Positions 21,659 to 31,368 of a DNA stretch of 64,000 nucleotides are shown here, one piece after another; the first letter of the stretch is position 1, and the number at the start of each line of letters is the position of its first letter. Source of the stretch: Limiplasma sp031549415 (GTDB taxonomy: Bacteria; Bacillota; Clostridia; Christensenellales; Aristaeellaceae); the NCBI GenBank assembly GCA_031549415.1, contig JAVBPU010000005.1, forward strand, positions 62,001 to 126,000, in the 5' to 3' direction. Position numbers and translations under genes: made by a program. The notes under the pieces are model-generated. The model ran no database searches, was not told the DNA's origin, and saw only the letters and a program-made list of their open reading frames with translations.

Positions 21659-23719
21659 ATGCCACAAACCTACGATGCCGGAAACATTCAAGTGCTGGAG
21701 GGGCTGGAGGCGGTACGCATGCGCCCCGGCATGTACATTGGCTCCACGGGGGCCCGCGGCTTGCATCACATGCTGTGGGAAATCGTGGACAATGCCATTG
21801 ACGAGGCCATGGGCGGCTATGCCTCCCAGGTGGAGGTCACCCTCCACAAAGACGGCTCTGCCAGCGTGAAGGACAATGGCCGGGGCGTGCCGGTGGACTT
21901 GCACCCCACGCTGAAGATCCCCGGTGTGGAGGTAATTTTCACCCGGCTCCACGCGGGGGGCAAGTTTGATAACAACAGCTACAGCTATTCCGGCGGCCTC
22001 CATGGGGTGGGCGGGTCCGTGGTGAACGCGCTGTCCAAATGGATGACCGTGGATGTCTTTCGGGATTTTAAGCATTACCGCATGCTCTTCGCCAGCGGAA
22101 TGGATGAAAAGACGGGCAAAATGGTGGCCGGAAGGGCCACCGGCCCCTTGCAGACCGTGGGCAATACCCGGCAGAGGGGGACCCTGGTGCGCTTTTTACC
22201 GGATTCCGCCATTTTTGAAACCACCGATTTCAACCACGAAACCGTGGGCCGCCGCCTGCGGGAGCTGGCCTATTTGAACAAGGCGCTGAAAATCATCTTT
22301 ACGGACGAACGCATGGCCCCGCCGGTGACCGACGAGGAGGAGAACGAGGGCGAAGGGGCGGGGGAAGAGGGCGTGCTTTCCCGCGCCACGGAGCCCGCCC
22401 GGCTGGGCTATACCCAGGAGTTTTGCTATGAGGGCGGCATCAGTGACTATGTGAAATACCTCAACGAGGATAAGACCCCGCTGTATGCGCAGCCCATTTT
22501 TTTGGAAGGCAGCCGGGAGGATGTTATTTTTAAGGTAGCCATCCAATACACCGACAGCTACACGGAAAATGTGTTTTCCTATGTGAACAACATCCCCACC
22601 GGCGAAGGCGGCAGCCACGAAACCGGCTTTAAGGCCGCCTATACCAAGGTGATGAACGATTTTGCCCGGCGGCTGGGCCTGCTGAAGGAAAAGGAAAACA
22701 ACTTAAGCGGCGATGATTTCCGGGAGGGCATGACCGCCGTGATGATCGCCATGGTGAAAAACCCGCAGTTTGAAGGGCAAACCAAGGGCCGCCTGGGCAA
22801 TACAGAGGTGCGGCCCGTGGTGGAGGCTATTTTGGCGCAGCAGCTCACCGCCTATTTTGAGGACCTGAAAAACCAGGAGCTTTGCCAGCAGCTGGTGGAA
22901 AAAGCCGTCCGTGCCGCCCATGTGCGGGAGGCGGCCCGCAAGGCCCGGGACGTGGCCCGCACCCGCAACGCCCTGGAGGCTGCCCCCCTGGTGGGCAAGC
23001 TGTCCAGCTGCACGGGGCGCAAGGCGGAGCAGAACGAGCTGTTCATTGTGGAGGGTGACAGCGCCGGGGGCAGCGCCAAGCAGGGGCGGGACCGCCGCTT
23101 CCAGGCCATTTTGCCCCTTCGTGGCAAGCCGCTGAACGCGGAAAAGAAGCGGCTGGACCAGGTGCTGGCCAACGAAGAATTCCGTACGGTCATCACCGCC
23201 CTGGGCACCAACATTGATGAAAGCTTTAGCCTGGACGGCCTCAAATATCACAAGGTCATTATTCTGTCCGACGCTGACCAGGACGGCGCCCACATCCGCG
23301 CCATTTTGCTCACCTTTTTTTACCGCTACATGCGGGAGTTGATCACCGAGGGCCATGTGTTCATTGGCATGCCTCCGCTGTACAAGGTGCAGCGGGGCAA
23401 CAAGGTCAGCTATGCTTACGACGACAATGAAATGAAGAAACTGACCAGGGGCAGCAGCAAGGGCTATACCATCCAGCGCTACAAGGGCCTGGGGGAAATG
23501 AACCCGGAGCAGCTTTGGAGCACCACCATGGACCCAGAGCAGCGGAAGCTGCTGCAAGTCACCATTGAGGACGCTGCCCAGGCGGAGCGGGTGGTGACCA
23601 TTTTGATGGGGGACAAGGTGGAGCCCCGGCGGGAGTACATCAGCCAGCACGCCAACTTTAACCGGGAGGACAGCTTTGCGGACATGGCGGTGATTTCGGA
23701 AGGGGGGGATGAGGTATGA
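21659..23719 (+). CDS. parE: Type II topoisomerase ATPase subunit (ParE/GyrB type)
   Basis: A 686-residue GHKL ATPase and Toprim protein. The ATP site shows EIVDNAIDEAMGG, DNGRGVPVD, and GGLHGVGGSVVNALS; the QTKGRLGN loop carries the conserved Lys. The Toprim part has VEGDSAGGSAKQGRDR and the metal-binding DADQDGAHI. C-terminal PLYKVQRG and YKGLGEMNPEQL are intact. A short acidic insertion (EEENEGEGAGEEG) sits near residue 228. The partner gene overlaps by four bases and lacks the GyrA box, so the pair is best read as topoisomerase IV, which decatenates chromosomes. The ATG at 21659 has a GGAG site. Confidence 0.9.
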   Translation: MPQTYDAGNIQVLEGLEAVRMRPGMYIGSTGARGLHHMLWEIVDNAIDEAMGGYASQVEVTLHKDGSASVKDNGRGVPVDLHPTLKIPGVEVIFTRLHAGGKFDNNSYSYSGGLHGVGGSVVNALSKWMTVDVFRDFKHYRMLFASGMDEKTGKMVAGRATGPLQTVGNTRQRGTLVRFLPDSAIFETTDFNHETVGRRLRELAYLNKALKIIFTDERMAPPVTDEEENEGEGAGEEGVLSRATEPARLGYTQEFCYEGGISDYVKYLNEDKTPLYAQPIFLEGSREDVIFKVAIQYTDSYTENVFSYVNNIPTGEGGSHETGFKAAYTKVMNDFARRLGLLKEKENNLSGDDFREGMTAVMIAMVKNPQFEGQTKGRLGNTEVRPVVEAILAQQLTAYFEDLKNQELCQQLVEKAVRAAHVREAARKARDVARTRNALEAAPLVGKLSSCTGRKAEQNELFIVEGDSAGGSAKQGRDRRFQAILPLRGKPLNAEKKRLDQVLANEEFRTVITALGTNIDESFSLDGLKYHKVIILSDADQDGAHIRAILLTFFYRYMRELITEGHVFIGMPPLYKVQRGNKVSYAYDDNEMKKLTRGSSKGYTIQRYKGLGEMNPEQLWSTTMDPEQRKLLQVTIEDAAQAERVVTILMGDKVEPRREYISQHANFNREDSFADMAVISEGGDEV

Positions 23720-26250
23720 GCGGCAAGGAAGTGATCCTTAGCACCCTGGGCATCATTCAGACCCCCATGGAGGAGGTCATGCACAACAGCATGATCCCTT
23801 ATGCGGAGCATGTGATCATGGAGCGGGCCGTGCCCCGGGTGGAGGACGGCTTGAAGCCCGTGCAGCGCCGCATTCTGTACACCATGAGCGAGCTGGGACT
23901 GGTGCCGGAGCACCCCCACCGCAAATGCGCCCGCATCGTGGGCGATTGCCTGGGCAAATACCATCCCCACGGGGATAGCAGCGTGTACGACGCCCTGGTG
24001 CGCCTGGCCCAGGATTTCAGCCTGCGGGGCATGCTGGTCAGCGGCCATGGCAATTTCGGCTCCATCGACGGGGACAGTGCCGCCGCCATGCGGTATACCG
24101 AGGCCCGGATGGCACCCCTGGCCATGGAAATGCTGCGGGACATTGAAAAGGACACCGTCCCCTTTCGCCTGAACTTTGACGACACCCTAAAAGAGCCGGA
24201 CATGCTCCCCTCCCGGTTCCCCAACCTGCTGGTGAATGGGGCCAGCGGCATTGCCGTGGGCCTGGCCACCAACATTCCGCCCCATAATCTGCGGGAGGCG
24301 GTCCGCGCCGTCATCGCCCAGATTGACAACCCGGACATCACCGTGGAAGAGCTGATGCAGCTGATGCCCGCGCCGGATTTCCCCACCGGCGGGGTGCTGC
24401 TGAACACCGGGGAACTAAAAAACGCTTACCTGACCGGCAAGGGCAAGCTCCTGCTGCGGGCCAGGGTCCATATCGAGGACGGCAGCGCCGGGCGCAAGCT
24501 GATCGTCATCACCGAGGTGCCTTACCAGGTCAGCAAGGCGGCCATGCTGGAGAAAATCTTAAAGCTCAGCGAGGAAAAGAAAGCGGCCCTGGGCTGCATT
24601 TATGACATCCGGGATGAGAGCGACCGCACCGGCCTGCGGGCGGTGATTGAGCTGCGCAAGGAAGCGGACGTGGACAAGACCCTGGCCTACCTGTACAAGT
24701 ACAGCGATATGCAGGTGACCTTCGGGGTGAACATGGTGGCCATTGCCGAGGGCAAGCCCAAGCAGCTCAGCCTGCGGCGGATGATCCGCTACTACATCAA
24801 GCACCAGCGCAATGTGGTCACCGCCCGCACCCAGTACGACCTGGACCATGCCCGGGCCCGGGCCCATATTTTGGAAGGGCTGATGATCGCCGTGGATCAC
24901 CTGGACGAGGTGATCGCCCTGATCCGGGCCAGCGAAAGCCCCAAAGCGGCAAAAGCCGGGCTGGTGGAGCGGTTTGCCCTGACGGAAATCCAGGCCCAGG
25001 CCATTTTGGACCTGCGGCTGCAACGGCTCACCGGGCTGGAGATTTTGGCCCTGCGCAAGGAATACGCGGAGCTAGTCAAGCTGATTGAAAAGCTGGAGGC
25101 CATTTTGGCGGACGAAAGAAAGCTGCTGAAGGTCATCAAAGACGAGCTGAAGGAAGTGGCGGAACGCTATAGCGACGACCGCCGCACCACGCTGGAAGAC
25201 GTAGAGAACGTCATTGAGGCCGTGGTGAAGGAGGAGACCGTGGCGGAGGAGGCGGTGGTGACCTTCACCAGCGCCGGCTATCTGCGCCGCATGTACCCCA
25301 AGCAGTACCGCAAGCTGCCCCCGGTGTGCCTGGAAAACGAGAATATGGAAGACGCGCCCCGTTTCTTGTTTGAAACGGACACGGACCGGACCCTATTCTT
25401 TTTCACCAACCTGGGCAACTGCTATACCCTCGGCGTGGGGGCCTTGCAGGAGATGAACAAGCCCAAGGACCGTGGCTCCTTGCTTAGCGGGGTGCTGGCT
25501 GGGCTGGAAGCCGGGGAAGAAGTGGTGCACATGCTCTGCTGCACCTCCGCCGAGCTGGAAAAGAAGCCGGATTTGCTGTTTGTGACCCGGCAGGGCACGG
25601 TGAAGCGCTCCGCAGCCACGGAGTACGATGTACGGCGGCAGAAGTTCGCGGCGGTGAGCCTGCGGCCGGGGGACAGCCTGCGTTTTGTGCTGGAGCTAAA
25701 CCCCGCGCTGGACATGCTCTGCATCAGCCAAAGCGGCATGAGCATCCGCTTTCATACGGACAGCCTGCCCGCCATGGGCCGGGTCACCGGCGGCGTGAAG
25801 GGCATGAGCCTGGAAACGGGGGACGAGGTGCTTTGGGTGGCCCAGCCGGAGCCCACGGACCAGGTGCTGCTCTTTAGCGAGCGTGGCTTTGCCAAACGCA
25901 TTTTGTTTATGGACTTTGAGCCCCAGGCCCGGGCGGGCAAGGGCGTGAAGGCCTTCTACTTCAATAAGAGCGGCTCCAACGGCAGTCGTATCGCCGGGGC
26001 GCTGCTGGTGCGCGAGCTGCCCACCACGGTGCTGGTGGCCCAAAAGAAAAGCCCGCCCACCCCCATGGACGCCGGCGAAGTGATGCTGCAAGGCAAGCAG
26101 GACAAGGGCATGCCCTACATCATGGCCATTTTGGACGATGTGGTGACGGCAGTGAGCCTGTATAGCGTCAGCGAAACCAAGGCGGACGAGGCCGCCTGGG
26201 ACGAGGGCGAGGAGCTGGTGGATAAGGGGCCGGAGGAGCGGGAGGAGTAG
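23716..26250 (+). CDS. parC: Type II topoisomerase DNA-cleaving subunit (ParC type)
   Basis: An 844-residue subunit that cuts and rejoins DNA. VEDGLKPVQRRILYTM and KYHPHGDSSVYDALVRLAQ form the winged-helix region; the catalytic Tyr lies in AAMRYTEARM (about residue 127). The quinolone-determining positions carry the usual Ser and Asp. The coiled-coil dimer region and a C-terminal beta-pinwheel (about 500-830) follow. I see no GyrA box (QRRGGKG-like) in the pinwheel, which favours ParC over GyrA. The tail is acidic (EELVDKGPEEREE). Its ATG overlaps the parE stop codon. Confidence 0.9.
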   Translation: MSGKEVILSTLGIIQTPMEEVMHNSMIPYAEHVIMERAVPRVEDGLKPVQRRILYTMSELGLVPEHPHRKCARIVGDCLGKYHPHGDSSVYDALVRLAQDFSLRGMLVSGHGNFGSIDGDSAAAMRYTEARMAPLAMEMLRDIEKDTVPFRLNFDDTLKEPDMLPSRFPNLLVNGASGIAVGLATNIPPHNLREAVRAVIAQIDNPDITVEELMQLMPAPDFPTGGVLLNTGELKNAYLTGKGKLLLRARVHIEDGSAGRKLIVITEVPYQVSKAAMLEKILKLSEEKKAALGCIYDIRDESDRTGLRAVIELRKEADVDKTLAYLYKYSDMQVTFGVNMVAIAEGKPKQLSLRRMIRYYIKHQRNVVTARTQYDLDHARARAHILEGLMIAVDHLDEVIALIRASESPKAAKAGLVERFALTEIQAQAILDLRLQRLTGLEILALRKEYAELVKLIEKLEAILADERKLLKVIKDELKEVAERYSDDRRTTLEDVENVIEAVVKEETVAEEAVVTFTSAGYLRRMYPKQYRKLPPVCLENENMEDAPRFLFETDTDRTLFFFTNLGNCYTLGVGALQEMNKPKDRGSLLSGVLAGLEAGEEVVHMLCCTSAELEKKPDLLFVTRQGTVKRSAATEYDVRRQKFAAVSLRPGDSLRFVLELNPALDMLCISQSGMSIRFHTDSLPAMGRVTGGVKGMSLETGDEVLWVAQPEPTDQVLLFSERGFAKRILFMDFEPQARAGKGVKAFYFNKSGSNGSRIAGALLVRELPTTVLVAQKKSPPTPMDAGEVMLQGKQDKGMPYIMAILDDVVTAVSLYSVSETKADEAAWDEGEELVDKGPEEREE

Positions 26251-26422
26251 GCCCTTTCGTGATGGGATGCGTTTCGGATGGGGACTTGAAAATCGAACAG
26301 CGTAAAGAGACCCGTGTAGGAAGCCAGGCTAAAACCCAGGGGCATAAAAGCCTTCCAGCGAAGAGGGGTCACATTTAAGGCCGCCCTTAGTCATCTATAT
26401 TTTGAATAAAAAAGAATAGGGG

Positions 26423-27190
26423 TCATTCGTCCAAGGCGATGATCCTTTCGCGAACGCAGTCCCACGCAGGGCTGTCCAGCAGGGGGCTTTGGTTACAGAT
26501 CATGTAATCAATGGCGTCAATAGGGCAGATGGAGGCGAAAGAATGCTTGCCAAACTTGCTGCTGTCGGCCAGCAAAAAGCGCTTTTCCGCCTGCTTCAGC
26601 AAGGCGCATTTTACCTCGGCGATTTCTTCTCCTTGGTCCGTCAGGCCATAGATCGGATCAACGCTGTTGACGGAGAAAAACATCTTTGCCGCAAAATGCT
26701 GGGCAACGGCATTGCGGGTGAGCCATCCCAAAAACGAAGAGGTGCTGGGATTATAGACACCGCCCAGGCAAATCATGGAGCAATTGAGCTTCTCCACAAC
26801 CTGCATGGCTGTAGTTAAGCCTTCGGTGATCACCGTCAGCCCCTTTTTGCCGGACAGAAAGGGTAGCATATGCAGGACGGTGGTGCTAGAATCCAAAATC
26901 AACACATCTCCGTGTTGCACAAGAGAGGCCGCATAGGACGCGATGCGTTTTTTCACTGCATTCTCACGGCTTTTGCGAACCACCAAAGGCGTTTCGGCGT
27001 TTTGCGCCCGGCGGGACAGCGCGCCGCCCCGAACCCGCGTCAAGAGCCCGGCACTTTCCAGCTTGTGCAGATCCCGCCGGACCGTAGCCGCGCTAAAGCA
27101 TAGCTGGCTGCACATCTCGCTTACCGATACGAAATCTCGGCTTTGCATCAATTGCATGATCTGCATATGGCGTTCCGTTATATGGAGCAT
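26423..27190 (-). CDS. DeoR-family transcriptional repressor of the sugar operon
   Basis: A 255-residue DeoR/GlpR regulator. The N-terminal winged helix (about 5-60) has VSEMCSQLCFSAATVRRDLHKLE and the family wing RVRGGA. The C-terminal sugar-phosphate sensor domain (about 75-235) has ILDSSTTVLHML, VITEGL, LGGVYNP and LLADSSKFGK. The ATG at 27190 has a GGGAGG site. It is divergent from a carbohydrate ABC operon that includes an aldolase and a polyol-phosphate dehydrogenase, so a phosphorylated intermediate of that pathway is the likely inducer. Repeated TTGATTG motifs in the shared intergenic region could be its sites. Confidence 0.9.
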   Translation of the reverse strand: MLHITERHMQIMQLMQSRDFVSVSEMCSQLCFSAATVRRDLHKLESAGLLTRVRGGALSRRAQNAETPLVVRKSRENAVKKRIASYAASLVQHGDVLILDSSTTVLHMLPFLSGKKGLTVITEGLTTAMQVVEKLNCSMICLGGVYNPSTSSFLGWLTRNAVAQHFAAKMFFSVNSVDPIYGLTDQGEEIAEVKCALLKQAEKRFLLADSSKFGKHSFASICPIDAIDYMICNQSPLLDSPAWDCVRERIIALDE

Positions 27191-27208
27191 AGGGTTCCCT
27201 CCCAAAGG

Positions 27209-27351
27209 GTTGATTGAAGTTGATTGGTTTTGACCATTATAACACAGGATTGTGCGAAATCTACAATATTTTCACCAAACTTGCTCAAGAAAAGATTCTG
27301 ATATATAATGCAATTATAGCATTTGAGATGGAGTCCCAAAATTGATTGGAG
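27209..27351. promoter_or_regulatory. Three TTGATTG repeats, candidate DeoR operator half-sites
   Basis: TTGATTG occurs at about 27210, 27220 and 27343, all in the same direction; the first two are about ten bases apart, one helical turn. A TATAAT box on the minus strand (27236-27241) beside the first pair may be the deoR -10 element, so the pair would overlap the regulator's own promoter. The third lies between the sugar operon promoter and its first gene. Binding is inferred. Confidence 0.4.
27281..27309 (+). promoter_or_regulatory. Sigma-A promoter of the sugar ABC operon
   Basis: TTGCTC (27281-27286) and a perfect TATAAT (27304-27309) are 17 bases apart. The leader to the first gene is about 110 bases. 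Confidence 0.75.
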
Positions 27352-27426
27352 GTGATCTTTTCCAGCGGTTTTGCTCCTTTTCACTACTTATGAGCACGAG
27401 AAAACAAAGCAATAGGAGGAAGAATC

Positions 27427-28692
27427 ATGAAACACCTCAGCCGTATTTTTGCAATACTGATGGCAATCACCCTGTTCCTTGGGGGCGTACCCACGGCCTT
27501 TGCGCAAGAAACAACAAAAATCACCATGGCATCTTACCAATGGAATGAAGCGGGGTTTGGCGATTTTTATCGCTACATGGCCACGGAATTCCACAACCGC
27601 TACCCGCAATATGAAATTGAGGAAGTATCCATTCCTGTGGCTCAGTATTGGGACAAAATGATTGCGGATTGCGCGGCGGGAAGCCCCCCGGACATTATGA
27701 TGTACAAAGGGGAAAGGGCGGCCGCGATGATTGAGGCGGGCGAACTCAGCGATCTGGTGGGCCTGATGAGCCCTGAAACCCTGGACCGTTTGACGAAGGA
27801 ATTTCAGGCCTGCCAAACCAGCGCGCCTGTGTACCAAGACGGCAAGATCTTTGGCGTGTATATGATGGTGGCCTCCCACCAGTTGATGTACAACCAGCGC
27901 CTGCTGCAAGAAGCGGGCATAGCCGTCCCCACAACCGCCCAGGAATTCGTAGATGCGGCCATCAAGCTGACCAAAGCGCCGGATCAATACGGATATGGGT
28001 TTATGACGCTGTCCGAGGACGCCTTTGTCAATGATATTTACATGTGGGCACTGGGCTTTGACGCCAATGTGTTCACCGATGGTTTCCATTTTGATTCCGA
28101 TGGCATCAAGGAGGCCCTGGGGTACTATAAGCAGCTTTTTGATGCCCAGGCCACCCCCATCGGCGTGCCCAAGCAGACCTATCGCACCATGTTCGGACAA
28201 GGCCAGGTGGCGTTCCTCATCGACGGGCCCTGGGTTTACAACTTTGCCAAGACCCTGGAAAACAACGATATCGAGAACCTTCGCACGGCGTCTGTTCCTT
28301 TCCCCACCGGCCGTTCCGTGATGAGCGAGAACCTGATGACCATTCCGGAAGATGCCACAAACAAAGAAGGCGCGATGCTCTTCATTGAAATGTGCACAGA
28401 GTATGCAAACCAGGCCAAGTTTACCGAGCTTACCAGCTGCACGGCGGGCATTCCCGCCGCGATTTCCGAAGAATGGCTGAAAGCGAACCCGTGGTTCTCC
28501 GGATATGTGGACGGCGCCAGCGGCGCGATGGCCGTGGTATCAGACAAATATGCCCTGGTGAACAACGAGATTCGCAAAATCGTTTTGGACAATTGCCAGG
28601 AGATCCTTTACAGCAATGCGGACATTGCCGCCACCCTTGAGAAGATCCAGGGTGAAGTCGATGCGCTTGCTGCGCAAAAGGGCCTCAAGTAA
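27427..28692 (+). CDS. Sugar ABC transporter substrate-binding protein (family 1)
   Basis: A 421-residue extracellular binding protein with a signal peptide ending near AFAQE (residue 26). It shows family 1 features: PVAQYWDKMIADCAAGSPPD, the YQDGKIFGVYMMVASHQLMY hinge strand, QVAFLIDGPWVYN and a C-terminal EKIQGEVDALAAQ helix. No lipobox Cys is present. It starts an operon with two permeases and three sugar-metabolism genes but no ATPase, so a shared MsmX-type ATPase elsewhere in the genome is likely. The substrate is probably a sugar, sugar alcohol or oligosaccharide. Confidence 0.9.
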   Translation: MKHLSRIFAILMAITLFLGGVPTAFAQETTKITMASYQWNEAGFGDFYRYMATEFHNRYPQYEIEEVSIPVAQYWDKMIADCAAGSPPDIMMYKGERAAAMIEAGELSDLVGLMSPETLDRLTKEFQACQTSAPVYQDGKIFGVYMMVASHQLMYNQRLLQEAGIAVPTTAQEFVDAAIKLTKAPDQYGYGFMTLSEDAFVNDIYMWALGFDANVFTDGFHFDSDGIKEALGYYKQLFDAQATPIGVPKQTYRTMFGQGQVAFLIDGPWVYNFAKTLENNDIENLRTASVPFPTGRSVMSENLMTIPEDATNKEGAMLFIEMCTEYANQAKFTELTSCTAGIPAAISEEWLKANPWFSGYVDGASGAMAVVSDKYALVNNEIRKIVLDNCQEILYSNADIAATLEKIQGEVDALAAQKGLK

Positions 28693-28720
28693 CGAAAGGA
28701 ACCCAAGTAACGAAAGTGGC

Positions 28721-28751
28721 GTCGTGCAGCACAGACCTCGTGCTGCACGAC
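28721..28751 (+). other. 12-bp stem-loop between binding-protein and permease genes
   Basis: GTCGTGCAGCAC and GTGCTGCACGAC pair perfectly around a seven-base loop. There is no T-tract, so it is more likely an RNA-stability or partial-stop element that keeps binding-protein mRNA more abundant than permease mRNA. Just before it, CAAGTAACGAAAG occurs twice in tandem (28686 and 28704). Confidence 0.7.
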
Positions 28752-28772
28752 GCATTGAGGGGAAAGAAAACG

Positions 28773-29681
28773 ATGAGTAGCCGCTTCTCCCTTTCCTATC
28801 GCACCAGAAGCAAGCTGTTTCCCTATCTGCTGACGCTTCCCTCTTTGGTGCCCATTGCCGTGATTCTGGTATTTCCTATCTTCCAAACGGCGTTTATGAG
28901 CCTGTTTCAGATGACGACCATGAAGTCGGACCAGGGTGTGTTTCACGGGCTTGAAAATTACAGAATCCTATTGAGTGATCCTAAGATCGGCACATCCTTG
29001 GCCAATACGGCGCTGCTAACAGTGGTGACGGTGCTGATGTCGGTTGCGTTGGGGCTGCTGTTGGCGCTGGCGCTGAACCATAAACTTTGGGGCAGAGGAC
29101 TCTTTCGCTCGATGATCATCATCCCATGGGCGACGCCGGCCGTGGCGGCCGTGCTGGTATGGACCTGGCTGATGGACTATAATTTTGGCCTGATCAATTA
29201 TGCCTTACGATCCCTCGGCTTTCTCTCCCAAAACATTGGATTTTTGACCACAAAGCAGATGGCTATGCCCAGCTTATGCTTTGTAATGGTATGGAAGTAT
29301 TTTTCCATCTCCTGCCTTATGCTTTTGTCAGGATTGCAGTCCATTGACACAACCCTTTATGAGGCGGCAAGGGTGGATGGCGCTTCGCCTTTTCGGCAGT
29401 TTCTTCATATCACGCTGCCGGGCCTGAAAAGCAGCGGCAGCGTATTGGTGCTTTTGATTACCATATGGAGCTTCCGCGAGTTCACAACGGTTCGGCTTTT
29501 AACCAATGGCGGTCCGGCCCGCGCCACAGAGACATTGGTGCTGACCACGTATACCTACGCCTTTAATTACTATGAGCTAGGCCTGGCATCCGCCCTGGGC
29601 ATGGTCACGTTTGTGCTATCGCTCGCCTTTAGCGTGCTCTATTTCCTAGCCTTGCGAAGGGGAGGCGACAGACATGCCTGA
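28773..29681 (+). CDS. Sugar ABC transporter permease (MalF/UgpA type)
   Basis: A 302-residue permease with six helices: an N-terminal basic segment, LLTLPSLVPIAVILVFPIFQ as TM1, and the EAA loop EAARVDGASPFRQFLHITLP (about 209-228). I use the ATG at 28773 with GAGGGGAAAG upstream, not the longer in-frame extension that would overlap the stem-loop. The next permease overlaps its end by eight bases. Confidence 0.9.
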   Translation: MSSRFSLSYRTRSKLFPYLLTLPSLVPIAVILVFPIFQTAFMSLFQMTTMKSDQGVFHGLENYRILLSDPKIGTSLANTALLTVVTVLMSVALGLLLALALNHKLWGRGLFRSMIIIPWATPAVAAVLVWTWLMDYNFGLINYALRSLGFLSQNIGFLTTKQMAMPSLCFVMVWKYFSISCLMLLSGLQSIDTTLYEAARVDGASPFRQFLHITLPGLKSSGSVLVLLITIWSFREFTTVRLLTNGGPARATETLVLTTYTYAFNYYELGLASALGMVTFVLSLAFSVLYFLALRRGGDRHA

Positions 29682-30516
29682 TGGAACGCGAAAGAAAGGA
29701 CAGCGCGCGCTGCTGTGGCTGGGCGTGGCCGCTTTTTTATCCTTGCTGATTTTGATCCCGTTTTATTGGATGCTGAAAACCTCCTTTGAGAGCACAGGCA
29801 ATTTATTCCGCTATCCGCCGACGTTTTTTGTGAAGAACTTTACCCAGGCTGGGTGGGTCAGCCTCGCCAAAGAACAGCCCATTTTCATATGGCTTCAAAA
29901 TTCTTTGACCGTTTCTACTGTGGTGATGCTGTCCTCCATGCTGTTGGCCACGCTATCCGCCTACAGTCTGTCCCGTTACCGGAATCGCTTGAATCAATCC
30001 ATTGGTTTTTTGGTGCTGATTACGCAAATGCTTCCAGGGACCTTGTTTATGCTGCCCATTTATACGGCCTTTTCAAAGATGGGCTTGATCAACTCGTACC
30101 TGGGGTGCATGGTCGCCTTTACCACATTTTCATTGCCCATCTGCATGTGGATGCTCAAAGGCTACTTCGACTCCGTCCCCGAAGAAGTGGAACAGGCCGC
30201 CTGCATTGACGGGTGCTCCAGGCTGGGCGCGCTTTTTCGGGTGGTGCTGCCCCTGGCCTTGCCTGGTTATGTCTGTACGGCGATTTTTGCGTTTATCAAT
30301 AGCTGGAATGAATACATGATGTCCTTTGTGCTGATGTCACAATCGAGCAAATGGCTGATGTCCAACGGGCTGGCTAGCTTTATTGGCGAGTTTTCCACCC
30401 CTTGGAACACCATTATGGCGGCGGCCTTTGTGTATACGCTGCCGCCGGTAGTCCTTTTCATTTTCCTGCAGAAATATTTGGTGCAAGGGTTGACGGCTGG
30501 CGCCGTCAAAGGCTAA
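29674..30516 (+). CDS. Sugar ABC transporter permease (MalG/UgpE type)
   Basis: A 280-residue permease with six helices. The EAA loop is EQAACIDGCSRLGALFRVVL (about 172-191), and FAFINSWNEYMMSFVLM and the ending QKYLVQGLTAGAVKG are classic MalG-type C-terminal features. It pairs with the preceding permease. Confidence 0.92.
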   Translation: MPDGTRKKGQRALLWLGVAAFLSLLILIPFYWMLKTSFESTGNLFRYPPTFFVKNFTQAGWVSLAKEQPIFIWLQNSLTVSTVVMLSSMLLATLSAYSLSRYRNRLNQSIGFLVLITQMLPGTLFMLPIYTAFSKMGLINSYLGCMVAFTTFSLPICMWMLKGYFDSVPEEVEQAACIDGCSRLGALFRVVLPLALPGYVCTAIFAFINSWNEYMMSFVLMSQSSKWLMSNGLASFIGEFSTPWNTIMAAAFVYTLPPVVLFIFLQKYLVQGLTAGAVKG

Positions 30517-30541
30517 AACGAAAGGGAGGCGTGATCGTTCC

Positions 30542-31354
30542 ATGCCATTTTCCTATCAAAAAGAAGAGTACGCCATGTCCACCTGGACCTTACAGACCCT
30601 GCCGCTGGAGCAAGCCCTGTCTTTGCTCCGCCAATACGATTTTGACAGGGTGGAAATCTGGGCCTCTGTGCAGCATTTGGATCCCCGCCTTGGCACGGAT
30701 GTGGGGCGGGTCCGGCAGTGGCTCAGGCAGAACCGGCAAGCGGTGCACTCTTTGCATGCGCCAATTCTGCATCCATTTCCACATCCACAGGAGGAGAACG
30801 TCTTTCGCCTGTATCGGATGGATTTGCACCGGCGCACCATTGAGGCTTGCGCCGCGCTGGAAGCGCCGTTGATGGTGGTTCATACCTATGATCCGGAATA
30901 TTATCCCTACAAAAACCCGCAGCTGCCCATATTGCGGGACTGTTTGGCGGAGCTGGCCGAGTATGGAAAAAGGCACGGCGTTCGCATCGCCGTGGAAAAC
31001 ATGCCGGACCCGCTGAGGGGAGACGAGATTCTGACCACGCTGGCAAACCAGCGGAAGATGTTTGACGGCCTGGATATGTACTATTGCTTGGACATCGGCC
31101 ATGTGCCCATCATGGGCCAGACCACCTGCGAGGCGGAGATAGACGCCGTGGCGGACCGGCTCATCACCTTTCATGTACACAACAACAACGGGCGGACGGA
31201 TGAGCACAATCTGCCTGGGGACGGCATTCTCAATTGGCCGGCCATTCATGACTATGCCCGCTTGGCAGGATACCAAGGAGAGTTTGTGTTGGAGCTGCGG
31301 GGCGCGGAAAATCCGGAGGATACTGTGCGCCAGGCGGCTGCGCTGTTTTGCTGA
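30542..31354 (+). CDS. Sugar phosphate isomerase/epimerase-like TIM-barrel protein
   Basis: A 270-residue protein of the AP-endonuclease-2 / xylose-isomerase-like TIM-barrel superfamily. Metal-site positions are recognisable in VHTYDPEYY, RIAVENMPDP (Glu), YYCLDIGHVPIMG (Asp and His), FHVHNNNGRTDEH and FVLELRG (Glu). Members isomerise or epimerise keto-sugars or act on inositol derivatives; which one applies here cannot be told. It sits between transport and aldolase genes of the same operon, so it probably prepares the imported sugar for phosphorylation or cleavage. Confidence 0.85.
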   Translation: MPFSYQKEEYAMSTWTLQTLPLEQALSLLRQYDFDRVEIWASVQHLDPRLGTDVGRVRQWLRQNRQAVHSLHAPILHPFPHPQEENVFRLYRMDLHRRTIEACAALEAPLMVVHTYDPEYYPYKNPQLPILRDCLAELAEYGKRHGVRIAVENMPDPLRGDEILTTLANQRKMFDGLDMYYCLDIGHVPIMGQTTCEAEIDAVADRLITFHVHNNNGRTDEHNLPGDGILNWPAIHDYARLAGYQGEFVLELRGAENPEDTVRQAAALFC

Positions 31355-31368
31355 TAGGAGGGATTCCT

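Noticed and set aside
21659..26250. DNA gyrase gyrB-gyrA
   Set aside because: The second subunit lacks a recognisable GyrA box in its C-terminal pinwheel, so topoisomerase IV is the better reading; a gyrase pair is expected elsewhere.
31348..31368. Earlier start for the class II aldolase
   Set aside because: Those codons lie inside the end of the isomerase gene and cover the AGGAGGG ribosome-binding site of the TTG start at 31369.
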